64,000 nucleotides of DNA from Voacanga thouarsii (taxonomy: Eukaryota; Streptophyta; Magnoliopsida; Gentianales; Apocynaceae), in contig JANUWF010001220.1 in assembly GCA_026120185.1 (NCBI GenBank), forward strand, positions 1 to 64,000, read 5' to 3'. The translations under genes were made by a program, and so were the position numbers. The notes beneath the pieces are model-generated. The model did not search any database. It saw nothing but the letters and a program-made list of their open reading frames with translations, and had not been told where the DNA came from. Positions 35,618 to 47,048 of the stretch are shown here, piece by piece; position 1 is the stretch's first letter; each line of letters begins with the position of its first letter.

Positions 35618-36349
35618 ATGCAATCTTGGGGAGTTTTCCGACAACGGATGGGCCTCTTCTATCTGCAGATAATAGAGTTTTGCCGCGGTGCCTCCCCAGC
35701 TCAAACCAGAGGAAATGCTGCTGCGGTGGTGGTAGAGACTGATGATATTGAATCTGGTATTCGTCAGAACACAGACGGCCATGGAGAATTTTCCGCTTTA
35801 AATTGGATCTGCCTTTCTGGGGCTTCCATCGTGATATATGCTGCGGGGATGTTTATAAAGACAGGAGATTCATTCATCCGTCTGGTCGCATATCAAGCAA
35901 AGCCCTTGTCTTCTAAACTGTCTGAGATCATCCTTGGAATCACTGGTCAAGCTATTGTTTCCATGGTGGGAAATTTGGCTTGCAACGGTTCGTATTCCTC
36001 CACAGAATGGAAACTTTTAGCAGTAGTGATTGCAGTAGGGCTCATCAGCACCTTTGTTTCTATGTTAAGCCAAGAGAGATGTTCTTTGACTTTCTTTAAA
36101 ATGACTGATATTGTTCCGGGAAATGATGGAGTAGTCATTAATGGGTGTGAGTTTGTCGGAGATTCCAGAGCTAAATTGCAAGTATTTCTTGCAAAACTTG
36201 GAGCGATCTGTGTCTCCTCGGCGGTGATTGGCTCCATGGCGATGCTCCTTCACGTAACTGAAGTATGGACGTGGGTGATTGCTGGAGTGCTAAGTCTGAT
36301 ACCTGTGTATGCTGTCTCGTTTGCATGGGAAAAAGGAGGCAGCGGTTGA
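35618..36349 (+). CDS. putative multi-pass membrane protein, unknown function (243 aa)
   Basis: The only intact, non-transposon reading frame of any length in the window. The first in-frame ATG is 35618 (MQSWGVFRQRMGLFYLQ); the frame is open further up only through a GTG. No intron. The N-terminal ~60 residues are mixed polar (TDDIESGIRQNTDGHGEF). Hydrophobic segments lie at about 61-80, 132-151, 191-211 and 216-236, with a weaker one at 103-122, so four or five membrane spans. The tail is short (EKGGSG). I do not recognise the family and see no catalytic motif. A TATA box precedes it and an AATAAA follows. The higher GC content of this stretch than its flanks supports a real gene. Confidence 0.7.
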   Translation: MQSWGVFRQRMGLFYLQIIEFCRGASPAQTRGNAAAVVVETDDIESGIRQNTDGHGEFSALNWICLSGASIVIYAAGMFIKTGDSFIRLVAYQAKPLSSKLSEIILGITGQAIVSMVGNLACNGSYSSTEWKLLAVVIAVGLISTFVSMLSQERCSLTFFKMTDIVPGNDGVVINGCEFVGDSRAKLQVFLAKLGAICVSSAVIGSMAMLLHVTEVWTWVIAGVLSLIPVYAVSFAWEKGGSG

Positions 36350-36488
36350 GCTTTTCATTGTCCGCAAACGTTATAACAAATAGTACTAGTTTTTTGGATT
36401 GCGTGGCCGGTATTAACATTTCTATTAATTTATAAATATTATATACGATTATATAAATATTATAATTATAGAGTATTTAGTTTTTGTA

Positions 36489-36494
36489 AATAAA
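36489..36494 (+). terminator. possible polyadenylation signal of the membrane-protein gene
   Basis: AATAAA 140 bases after the stop codon, in AT-rich sequence. Such hexamers are common by chance here. Confidence 0.35.
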
Positions 36495-37806
36495 TTTTAT
36501 CTTTTTATTACTCTATTTTCTATTTTATAATATATAGGAGAAGAACTTTAAATGTACCATTAGGCGGCTTGAAAGTGACTTCGATAGTTTAACTATGCAG
36601 GTTGTTTTTTTCACTTTAGCAGCCTATCTCTTTAGTTGGAGACATGCGAATAGTGTAAATAATATAATACTATGCATTTTTCCTTCTAGCACTTGAGTTA
36701 CTTTAGCATAAAGATCAATTCTACAAAACTAAATACATATATTTAGGTTTAAAAACTGCAAATTAATTAATTCCACAAAATTGGGCATAATTTTAAAATT
36801 ATTGTCATCATCAAATGCAGTTTATAGTAGTATCATATTTAATGGTTATCTAAGGATAAGCAAATACACATCCCATGCAACGCGCATGCTTTTAAACATA
36901 CTGTAGTGTACAAACAAAGTATTGCATGATTCGATGGGACTTGCATGCTATAAAAACAAAGTACGCAAAGTATTGCACCCTTAGGTTTCCGTTCAAAATG
37001 GATGGAACAGAGGGAGAGAGAGAAGACCAATACTTCCTTGGTCCAAAATTGCGTGCTATAAAAATAACGCATACAAAGTATTGCATGCTTTATTTTCTAT
37101 TCAAAAAATAAAAGTATCGGAGAGTAAGAAAGATTATAAATATTACACTCTTCGTACGAAATTAAATATTAATATTTTTATTTTAGATTGCTTTGAAAAT
37201 AAATATTTAGTTTTTTTAAGGATATATATTTTTTTCATTAAACCTTACAATTAACTTATTCCATTTAAAGGATATAAGTTTTATTAATATATAGGTTCAA
37301 CTATTAATATCTTTAATTAATAAAAATATGATAATAACTTACTCATGGTCAAATATTCTTTTAAATTTGTATTAAGTCAAAATATATATGACATTAGAGT
37401 GTAAAGGACAAAAAAGGTATATATGAATGCATACTATCAATTTGATAAAAGAAGAGTTGAGGCAGATTTTGCTATATTCTTCAAACTCTATTCTCCTTTC
37501 TTTAAAAGTATATCGGCCACTTGATGTGCAAATATATATTTAGGAAAGTAGCCATCTTGAATAATCAATTATGTTAGCATGAGCTTATCTAAATCAACAA
37601 TTAATCATGTTGATAAAAGCATTTGAGAATATTTGTTAACTTGAAGGATATTCGTCCTCATGCTAACACCAATTTCTAATCCTCCTCTTAAAGCAATGAG
37701 TTTAGCGAGAGTCTTGCAGTTCTTCTCTATCATTTGTATAACTAAAATTTATCTAAATATCCCATCCACCATCAAACTATAAGATTAGAGCAGACCACAA
37801 ACTTAC
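36495..37806. other. AT-rich non-coding stretch with a local tandem repeat
   Basis: 36890-37110 holds imperfect tandem copies of a ~110-120-base unit: TGCTATAAAAA, CAAAGTATTGCA and TCAAAA recur in order at about 36945-36995 and 37048-37105, with a partial earlier copy at 36915. The rest shows no protein motif or transposon end I can identify. Confidence 0.45.
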
Positions 37807-38157
37807 CCTTAAATGTCCTATGAATTAATTTGTGGGGTTAGGTGCCATCGCCTGCCGTGAGAAACCAGACACCGATCGAGAGGCGAAACCACGAAATTTC
37901 GTGGCTTCTGAGAGTAAAAGACTGGGAAATCGGAGAGGGGGAAAACGCAGACACGGCTTCCGTATTACATTCGGTATCCAGGAAAAATTTCTGGTTTTAC
38001 TCGGTAGATTGACCGGCAAGATCGTGAAAGCCTCAAGACCTGTTTGTTTCATATGGTGCTTCTTGAAGAATTTTATCACAGTGGCTTTCTCTCTATCTCT
38101 CTCCTTTTCCCAACTTTTGATGGAGATTGATGAAACCCTCTTCATTTTTTTTTTCAT
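37807..38157 (-). other. possible 5' exon of an unidentified gene (or captured gene fragment)
   Basis: This island has higher GC content than its surroundings and is open on the minus strand for 110 codons. From the ATG in CATATGAAACAAAC (about 38060) it reads MKQTGLEAFTILPVN, then an Arg/Ser/Phe-rich, acid-poor segment (CLRFPPLRFPSLLL, FRGFASRSVSGFSRQA) that resembles an organelle transit peptide. The frame stops after MAPNPTN. A strong splice donor, AGG/GTAAGT, follows at 37806. No downstream exon was recognised. It could be a 5' UTR, a dead exon or a transduplicated fragment. Confidence 0.3.
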
Positions 38158-38738
38158 TTTTTCTTTTTCTAATGGAATTTATTCACTCATAATGGAAACT
38201 GAAACAGAAAATACAACGAATTTGGTTCATATACAGCAAAGGGTCTATGGTCTTTCGAATTGAAAAAAAAATGGGAAAGGAGACTATGGTCACTTCCTTC
38301 GAAGACTCGAGAGCTAATTTCAATAGTTAGATATTTAACTTGAATTTCAAGGCCTCAGTTTTGAGTTTTCTTTTTTCTTTTTTTTTTTTTTTTGAGAAAA
38401 CTTAGAAATTGCATGCAACGATTTTGTAAACATTTTTTTCTCCCTTAATTATACTTTTAGAGTATTTAACTTGTAATTTTAACTATAAATTAAGCATTCA
38501 ACTATTAGATTATCATCTAAGTAGCTACGAGTCAATAGAATCAACTTATGAAAAAGATTGCCCACCTTCACTGCTTGATGGGAGAAAGTATTTGACACTC
38601 TTTTCACCTCAACTAAATATATTATAAGTATTAATAAAAGCAAAATAAGAATTTTGTTCTAGATTATGCTGTTTTCTAAGAACGCCGCACAATTGACCTA
38701 ATTTTGGATTACTACGAAGTGTATGTATGTATATACAC

Positions 38739-38782
<44 letters not shown>

Positions 38783-40048
38783 ATATAGGACAAATTTATG
38801 CCATTTTCTTGGGAAGACTGAAAATAATTGATTTTGTCCCACAGTCAAAAGGATCGGTTGGTTGAATCTCTGGCTTGATCAACATGTATTTACATAGGAG
38901 TAGGTAACGTTTAGAGTTTTGGGTCACATATGGAACTAATATTGGCAACTCCTTTTTTTTGTTTGTGGGGGAGGAGGGGCATTGTCATCAACAAATTACC
39001 CTTGATTATTTCTTTCTTAATAGATAACAGCGTCCTCTTCTTTAATGGAGTTTATTTTTCTAGGAGGGTGAGCAATGTAATAGCTTAGCCTAGTAGTTAT
39101 CTAAATTTGCCCTGATGAAAGGGTTCTGCCTTTCTTATACCTTAATTTTTTTATAGACATCTTTGTTATGTAATTTTTTTTTTCAAAATTAAATGTCTAT
39201 ATTTTTATTTAAAAATCTTTGAACTTGATGTTTATTTTTTAAATAAGCATGTTTTAATCTTAAACTTCCATAATTTTGGATAATTTGGACAATGTAAGGT
39301 GTTCCGCAGCACAAAGATCATTCATCATGAAGTTAGCATAAACATTCACTCTAAACTCACCAAGTGATAGAGGACACAGTTGGAGGCTTCTTCTACCCTT
39401 CTCCTTCATACACTCACTAGGGTTACAATTCACAACTCAGAAATCATGCAAATAGACTACTTGATAGAAGTCATTCCTTACACAACCTCCTGCTACCTAA
39501 TTTTAATTTGATTTCCAACTTCCTTTTGAATTTGTCCTAAATCCCATGTTTTATCCAATTCATGAAAATCTTAAGATTGACATTTTTTTTTCCAAAGGAA
39601 AGAGGCAAAGGGAAAGAGATAAATATGAGCCTCATGAGTATTAAATATGATATTTTTGTCTAATGATATAGTATTTTACCAATGGTGGTATTGCCTTTGC
39701 TCTAGTCCCACAAAAAAATTATTGGAAAGAATTCCTTATGTCTCCCATTTTTACATGCAATGAGAAAACTAAATATCAACCTAATATTATTTTAGGACAA
39801 TTTTTTTATATTTGGAGAAGTAATTTGGTACCACAACTCTATTAGTCAATTTGAGAGCATTAATTACAATATTAGTCTCTCCTTTGAATCATATATTTCC
39901 AAACAGAATACAACAATAACTATTATGTTATTTCTAAAAGGTGTGGAACTGTTCCATGATGAACACATATTTGCTTTTTTTCCTTTCCCCTATCCAAATA
40001 GACAAATAGAAACAGTTTCTTAATGGTTAATTACAAAAGAACCCTTAC
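38158..40048. other. non-coding stretch left of CACTA-1
   Basis: Contains a T run at 38379-38393 and the SSR at 38721-38787. 39290-39600 has slightly higher complexity, but no protein motif was recognised on either strand. Confidence 0.45.
38721..38787. repeat. (TA)n/(TG)n compound microsatellite
   Basis: GTATGTATGTATATAC followed by a long TA run and GTATGTATATATA. Confidence 0.9.
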
Positions 40049-40067
40049 ACTCACTACTAGAAAAAAG

Positions 40068-40250
40068 AGTTTTGTTGACATATTTTTAATGACACTTTAT
40101 ATAAAGCGTAATAATATAATACTTATAATGACACTAAATTTTTTAGTGTTATTATATAGAATCAATACGACGTAGATTTGTTAGTTTCATTTAAAGTGAT
40201 ATATTATTATAACACAGTTCTGTGTCAAGAAAAAATATTAGAGTTTTCCT
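40068..40250. repeat. left subterminal repeats of CACTA-1
   Basis: AATGACACT, TAATGACACTAAA and AGTGTTATTATA and their complements recur over ~180 bases next to the left terminus. Such arrays bind the TNPA-type protein in En/Spm; that role is inferred here. Confidence 0.6.
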
Positions 40251-40330
40251 AATAGTTTGGGACTGTAAGGAATGAAAAGGCGTGCATAGACACTTTCACT
40301 AAAAAAAATTGCGTGAGTCATTAAAAAAAA

Positions 40331-40631
40331 AAAGAGACCTGTCTGTGTTTTCAACAGAGCAATTCAAAGCAGCCGAACAATGACAATGGCGGATAGAAAG
40401 ATTTTTCCTTCAAATCACTGATGAAAATCGGACGATCTGGAGTGCGAGTTGCATCTTCTTTAGCCTACATTCCTCTGTGTCGTGCTGTGGTTTCGTTTGA
40501 GGGCAAAACACTCATTTTCTTGCACATCTCTTTGTTCGTCTTTGCACAATCGTTAACTCTGCTACTATATGAAGGGGTGGTCGGCATTGCAGACAAGCAT
40601 TGTTGGCTACTTTACGCCTCTCTTTAGACTG
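40331..40631 (+). other. probable non-coding leader exon of the CACTA-1 transposase gene
   Basis: An island of higher GC content between the subterminal repeats and a strong splice donor (CTG/GTAAGTA, GT at 40632-40633). The frame 40421-40627 (68 codons) has no homology I recognise. The following ~1.5 kb to the acceptor TTTTTTTAG (about 42162) would be intron 1; it contains the 41526-41571 SSR and no recognised domain. Confidence 0.4.
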
Positions 40632-41523
40632 GTAAGTATTTAGATATTGATTTGCATTTTTGTGCATATGTGAGTTTAATTTTCTACGGTTGAGTCGGTT
40701 TTCCTCTAAAATTCAGAGGCTTGAATTTGGGCCAGGTGAATAGCCTTTAGTGAAGTGTTCTTGTGGTTGAGTTAGCTCTAAAATTAATATTTTGGACATT
40801 TGTTGATTTAGTGTTTTCTCCAGCAAGAATTATTCTTTTCCCTCCGTCCAAGTGAGGGTTCATTTTGCTTAACTATGTTCTCTATATTTTGCTATTCAGT
40901 CTTTTGAACAGAGGTAAAAATATTTATGTTGCGTGCCCAAAAGTTCTAGGTGGCTCTACTACAATATCTTTTCTGAAAAGCTCAGTTTTAAATGAATGTT
41001 ATGAACTGAGGTTGATCATTTCCAAGAACAGATATGCCTTTCAAGTTGGGATAACTTGCCTATTCACTTTTAAAGACCCAGTTGGAGCTAAGCATCGAAA
41101 TGCACCTATCTAGGGTATTCTAATCTGGGCAGTTTGATATTTGTGTCAATATTGTAAAAATGTTCTTACTTGCAAGATGCTCATCTTAATTTAGACACAA
41201 CAGTAAGGTAAAATAACATGAGGTTGGATGATGCAGACCCGTGATAGTGATTAAATTTTAAAGAAAGTTTCCTGTTGCCTAAAAATATTAACTATTTATG
41301 AACACTACGTAGATCATTGTTAGTTATATATCTTAGCTTTTTAGAATTCATCTTCTCTGTTTCTTGCAAAATTGAAATAAAAGTTTTTGCACGTTTTCAA
41401 GTTGTTAAATTTGGTGGCTAGCTACAATATTTTGTGATGAAAAGTCATACCAGATTAGTTAGGGAATATCCATGATGTTTTAAGAACTGTTGCCTGAAAT
41501 GGTATCGTAGCAAGCCTGGCTTC

Positions 41524-41525
<2 letters not shown>

Positions 41526-41571
<46 letters not shown>
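41526..41571. repeat. (TA)n microsatellite
   Basis: About 22 TA units within the presumed intron 1 of the CACTA-1 transposase. Confidence 0.95.
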
Positions 41572-41574
<3 letters not shown>

Positions 41575-42257
41575 CACTCTTAAATTACAGCTAGACATTT
41601 GATTTCATAGTAATGATTTCTGTCCTTCCACTCATCAAGTTGTTTTCTTTTCTCCTAATCTGATTTGATATTGCTCCAACTAATTGATTTCAACCAACGC
41701 AATCGAGTATGAACTCTAAATTATATATCTACAACCACCAGCAAAGAAAATCAGAGATTAAATGACACCTTTACAAATTCAGCTTTAGTCTCCAAAATAA
41801 TCTGTATGAAAGCATTCTAGACACTACAATCTTAGTGAAACATAACCCCTAAAAGACTATGCCACCACAGCAAAACACATGAACACATATAGAAAACTGC
41901 TACTTCTAAATGTCTCAATTTTTGCCAATAGCAATAATATGCAGAAGAACCAACCATAATGAACTTACATGGGTCACTATGACTGTGCATGCACCTGCAG
42001 TAGCAGCAATAATCAGATTCACTTTTGTTCCAATACATTTAGATCCACTTCTCTTCAAGTAGAGTCTCTTCCTGTTTCAAATTAGAAAGTTCAAACATCA
42101 CTTAACACATTAGAATTTTCTTCCTATATATTGTAAAAGGTATTGCAACTTGTTTTTTTTAGGCATTTCTCCACTTGTATTCTAACATGATGCTAACATA
42201 GGTAAATTATCTTCCATTTGCTGTTGCCATTTGAGTTGGATAATTAGTTTCAAAAGT

Positions 42258-43720
42258 ATGGATAAGGGTTGGATGAAACTTCTAAGGAATTGCATTGAAT
42301 ATGAAAATGGAGTTGAAAGGTTTTTAAACTTTGTAATGAACAATGCAAGTTTAAATGGAATGATATTATATCCTTGTTTGAAATATGAAAATGGAGTAAT
42401 GAGAACAAAAGTTGAGGCCAGGGAGCACTTGATTGTTACGGGGATTATTAAGGGATATATACATTGGATAGCACATGGAAAACACTTTATGCCTAGTTTA
42501 AGTACATCACACTCAAAACCTATTTCAAATAATGTAGCATCTATGCCTAATGACATGGAAGTAATGTTGCATGATACTTTTAGGGTCCCACCTTGTGGAA
42601 ATGTAGATGAAGAAAATAATTCGACATCCGCAGGTACTAAAAAATTTTACAAACTGATTAATGGCACTTAACAAGATTTTTATCCAGGTTGTAAGAAATT
42701 TTCTAAACTTGACTTCATCATTCGGTTACCTCATCTCAAGTGCGGTTTAAAAACCTTTCAACTCCATTTTCATATTCAATGCAATTTCTTGAAAGTTTCA
42801 TCCAATCCTTATCCATATTTTGCAATGAACAATGCAAATTTAAATAGAATGATATTATGTTCTTCTTTGAAATGTGAAAATGGAGTAATGAGAACAAAAG
42901 TTGAGGCCAGGGAGTATTTGATTGTTACGGAGTTTATTAAGGGATATATACATTAGATAGCACATGGAGAACTCTTTATGTCTAGTTTAAGTACATCACA
43001 CTCAGAGCCTATTTCAAATAATGTAGCATCTATGCCTGATGACATGGAAGTAATGTTGCATGATGCTTTTGGGATCCCACCTTGTGGAAATGTAGATGAA
43101 GAAAGTAATTCGACAACCACAGATGTTGAAAAATTTTACAAACTGATTAATAACACTCAACAAGATTTGTATCTAAGTTGTAAGAAATTCTCTAAACTTG
43201 CCTTCATCATTTGATTACTTCATCTCAAATGCGGTTTAAAAACCTTTCAACTCCATTTTCATATTCAATGCAATTTCTTGGAAGTTTCATCCAATCCTTA
43301 TCCATATTTTGCAATGAACAATGCAAGTTTAAATGGAATAATATTATGTTCTTGTTTGAAATGTGGACATGGAATAATGAGAACAAAGGTTGAGGCCATG
43401 GAGTATTTGAATGATACTGGATTTATTAAGGGATATACACATTGGATAGCACATGGAGAACTCTTTACGCCTAGTTTAAGTACATCACTTTCAAAGCCTA
43501 TTTCAAATAATGTAGCATCTATACCTAATGACATGGAAGCAATGTTGCATGATGTTTTTGGGGTCCCACCTTGTGGAAATGTAGATAAAGAAAGTAATTC
43601 GACATCCACAGATTCTGAAAAATTTTACAAATTGATTAATGACACTCAACAAGATTTGTATCTCGGTTGTAAGAAATTCTCTAAACTTGACTTTATCATT
43701 CGGTTACTTCATCTCAAGTA
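42258..43720 (+). repeat. in-frame triplication of the transposase-associated domain (489-bp units)
   Basis: The landmark TGAACAATGCAA occurs at 42337, 42826 and 43315, and TCATCTCAA at 42731, 43220 and 43709, so both steps are exactly 489 bases (163 codons). The same reading frame runs through all three units with only three stops (42669, 42954 and 43212). In units 2 and 3 the first ~70 bases (42748-42817 and 43237-43307) are the reverse complement of 42257-42329 of unit 1, which removes the MDKGWM start but stays open in frame. Confidence 0.9.
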
Positions 43721-46700
43721 CGCAAGGAAGTGGTCTAACTAGCATTTTGATATGCTACTTGATTTGCTAAGAGAAGCATTGCCCGAGGGTGTTGAACTTC
43801 CTAAATCTTTTTATGAAGCTGAAAAATTGATAAAGCAATTGGGCTTAGGCTATTAAAAAATAGATGCTTGTCCTAATGATTGTACATTGTACTGGGAGGA
43901 TAAAGAAGGATGGAAGGATTGTAAAACATGTAAAGAGTCTAGGTGGGTCATTTCTGAAAATGACCCAACGGGTGAGAAGAGAAGATTCTAAAGAAAGTAT
44001 TATGGCATTTTCCTTTGAGATCTCAACTACAAAGTCTATTCATGTCAGCCAAGACTTCGGCGTCTATGAGATGGCATGTAGAAGGACGCACAGATGAAGG
44101 TCGAATGAGGTATCTTGCTGATTCACCTGCTTGGAAAGCTTTTGACGCTATAAATATAAATTTTGTAAAAGTTGTACGTAATGTGAGATTGGGATTGGCA
44201 TCCGATGGTTTTAATTCATTTAAAAATATGAATGTTGCTTATAGTACTTGTCCTGTGATACTCATACCTTACAATTTACCCCATTAGATGTGTATGAAGC
44301 AACCATATTTCATATTGTCATTGTTGATACCTGGTCCATCTACTCTTGGTAATAAGATTGCTATTTATTTACAACCTCTAATTGCTGAATTGAAAGAGTT
44401 ATAGGATATAGGCGTGCAAACATTTGATGCATCTTCGAAGTAGAATTTTCAGCTACGTGTTGCATTTTTTGGACAATTAGTGATTTTTTGGGTTATGCAA
44501 ATTTGTTCGAGTGGAGTACTAAAGGGCAGCTAGCCTATTCTATTTGTTATAAGGAAACAAAATCACAATGGTTGAAGAGTGATGCCAAACATTGCTACAT
44601 GGGGCATCATAGGTTTTTGTCTTCTAATCATCGTTTTCGAAATGATGCGCAATCATTTGATGGTCAATAAGAACATGGAAGGCCACCCCCTAAATTGAAT
44701 GGGGATATGATATTGTATGAGTTAGAGGGAAAATAGATCAAATTTAGAAGAGTAGTCAATGATAACCAACAATTGCCCTATAATTGGAAGAAACAAAGTA
44801 TATTCTTCGAGTTGCTGTATTGGAAAGATAATTTGGTACGCCATAATCTTGATATCATGCATATTGAAAAGAACGTTTCTGAAACCATATGTGTAATATT
44901 GTTGGAGGTGGATAAGAAAAGGGACTTTAAGCCACGTCTCGACTTAAAAGATATGGGAATTTGATCTGACCTTCATCCTATTGAGAGGGATAATGGTAAA
45001 GTTTATTTGCCATCGGCTTCATTTGTACTACGTAAAAAGGAGAAAGTAACATTTTGCAAGACTTTCAAAGGTGTTAAGGTTCTGGATAGATACACTGCCA
45101 CCTTGTCTAAGTACGTACACCTTAATCCATCTAAGCTTTTTGGACTTAAAAACCATGGCCATCATAATTTGATGCAATAATTGCTTTAAAAAATTTTTTA
45201 CTTAAGTCTGTCCACTATCCCTTAATAAAGCTCAGTAGATACTTTAGAAAGTTGTGTTGTACTGAGATTCATCCAAATGAAGTGTTTCAATTAGAGCAAG
45301 AGATTTCAATTATACTTTGTAAATTAGAGCGAGTCTTCCCTTCTTCATTGTTCAGTATCATGATGCATCTAACTATCCATTTAGCATCCGAAGCTAGAAT
45401 AGTTGGGCCGGTTCATTATCGATGGATGTATCCTATAGAGAGGTACATGTTTCTTTCATTTCATATTTAGATTATTCTTGTTTGCAATTTCAAACATGCA
45501 CAGTAATGGCATTGAAACTAATGTATGAAAGTTGAAGTTAAATAGGTATTTGAGCACATTAAAGTCCTGCATTTGTAATAGGAGTTGCCCAGAAGGTTCT
45601 ATTGCTAAATGGTACTTAGCTGAGGAATGTTTAACATTTTGCTCGTTATAACTTGCCGACAATGTTGAGATAAAGTTCAAATAACCAAGTAGGAATGATG
45701 ATCATGAAACTAATTCCTATACATAGAAATTTTTAAACCAACGAAACGTCCACTTAAAAAAAGAGTACCTACAAAATTCGATAAAGATACACTGAAGAAA
45801 GCACATCAATATGTGTTGTTTAATTCTCACGCTGTAAAACCTTACATAGAGTAAGTCTAAGATAAATGACTTATATTTTTCATTAGATTAGTGCCCATGA
45901 AGCCACGCCTAACTAATGCATAGTATGTATAGGCAGCCAACATCATGGACTAGTAGAGCAAAGGCATCCTCGTGCAAGTTTGCATGAAATTGAGTGCATC
46001 CATAGTAAAGAATTTGCAAATTGGTTTTGTAATTATGTAAGGTTCCTCTCAAATGCCATGCTTAAGTTATACTTTAATGATACTTAAGCTTACATTGACT
46101 TTTGTTGATTTTCTTAGTGAAGGCATTGCAATTCAATGATGATGATATAATTTCTAAGGATTTGAAGCATCTGGCTAGAGGACCCAATCAGATTGGGCTT
46201 AAATACGATAGGTTCTTGGTGAACGGCTTTCGGTTTCATACTAGAGAAGTTGAATGTAAAAGGAAAACTCAAAATAGTAGCATTTCTGTAAATGCAACAA
46301 CAACTAGTTTTTCAAATGTTAGGGATAGAAATCCAATTTCAAGTGATGTGTCTTATTTAGAGAAATTAACAGATGTGATTGAGTTAGATTATAGAGACGG
46401 GCGTAGAGTTGTGTTGTTTAAATGTGATTGGGTATCAATAGGAAAAAGGTTGAAACAAGAAGTTGAGGGCTTTACTCTGTCTAATTTCACTGATGTTAGG
46501 CCCCATTCTGAGCCTTTCATTCTAGCTTCTCAAGCAATGCAAGTCTTTTACATTGGAGACCTGACTGAAAGTAATTGGCAAATTGTTAGAGCCACAAATC
46601 CAAGAGCTGTGTATAACATGGGGTCCGTAGTCAATGTTGAGATTTATTTGCATAGTGAAACTTGCAACATCCAGGTAGATTTGGGTACTAAGGAAGTCAG

Positions 46701-46752
46701 TTGGGTTCGTGAAGGGGTTGATAGAGTTGAAGTTGAAATTACATTTACTTGA
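42258..46752 (+). pseudogene. TNP2-type CACTA transposase with DUF4218 and DUF4216 regions
   Basis: Starts at ATG 42258 (MDKGWMKLLRNCIEYENGV), the transposase-associated domain, which is triplicated (see 42258-43720). A linker has FDMLLDLLREALPEG and DACPNDCTLYW. The TNP2 core (about 43990-45000) has RWHVEGRTDEGRMRYLADS, RLGLASDGFNSF, VILIPYNLP and YWKDNLVRHNLDIMHIEKN. The DUF4218 part is at 45240-45440 (MMHLTIHLASEARIVGPVHYRWMYP). After a small intron, CICNRSCPEGSIAKWYLAEE continues at 45547. DUF4216 is at 46110-46752 (LKHLARGPNQIGLKYDRFLVNGFRFHT), ending with a stop at 46752. It would cut the element ends. Several stops and frame changes (43740, 43990, 44285, 44400) make it a pseudogene. 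Confidence 0.9.
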
Positions 46753-47048
46753 TAAATCTTTATTTTACTAGGTGCTTTTGTTATCTTCTATTTTGTTTTT
46801 GAAATCCTTCTATTCAGGCCAAGTTGTTCAAACTTAGTGGCAGTAATACAAGATATAACTTTTTAAGGCTCAATTATTTATGCCATGTTGCAAGCATATG
46901 TGATGTGTCTTTGAATTTTGTTTGTTTGTTTACTCTTTTTTTTTTTTAGTTAATAAATGTTTGGGTTCTTTTCGGGGAATTTTTTTGGATATGAAATTAT
47001 TGATCTCTCTGTGAACATTTGAATCCCAGATTTTCCATTACATGTTAG
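46753..47048. other. spacer between the two CACTA-1 genes
   Basis: AT-rich with a T run at 46938-46948. Likely holds the 3' end of the first gene and the promoter of the second. No distinct TATA box chosen. Confidence 0.4.

Noticed and set aside
37832..38263. 143-codon plus-strand frame
   Set aside because: It begins at GTG, shows no homology, and is antisense to a frame with a better exon signature and splice donor. The hydrophobic part comes from a T/C-rich tract.
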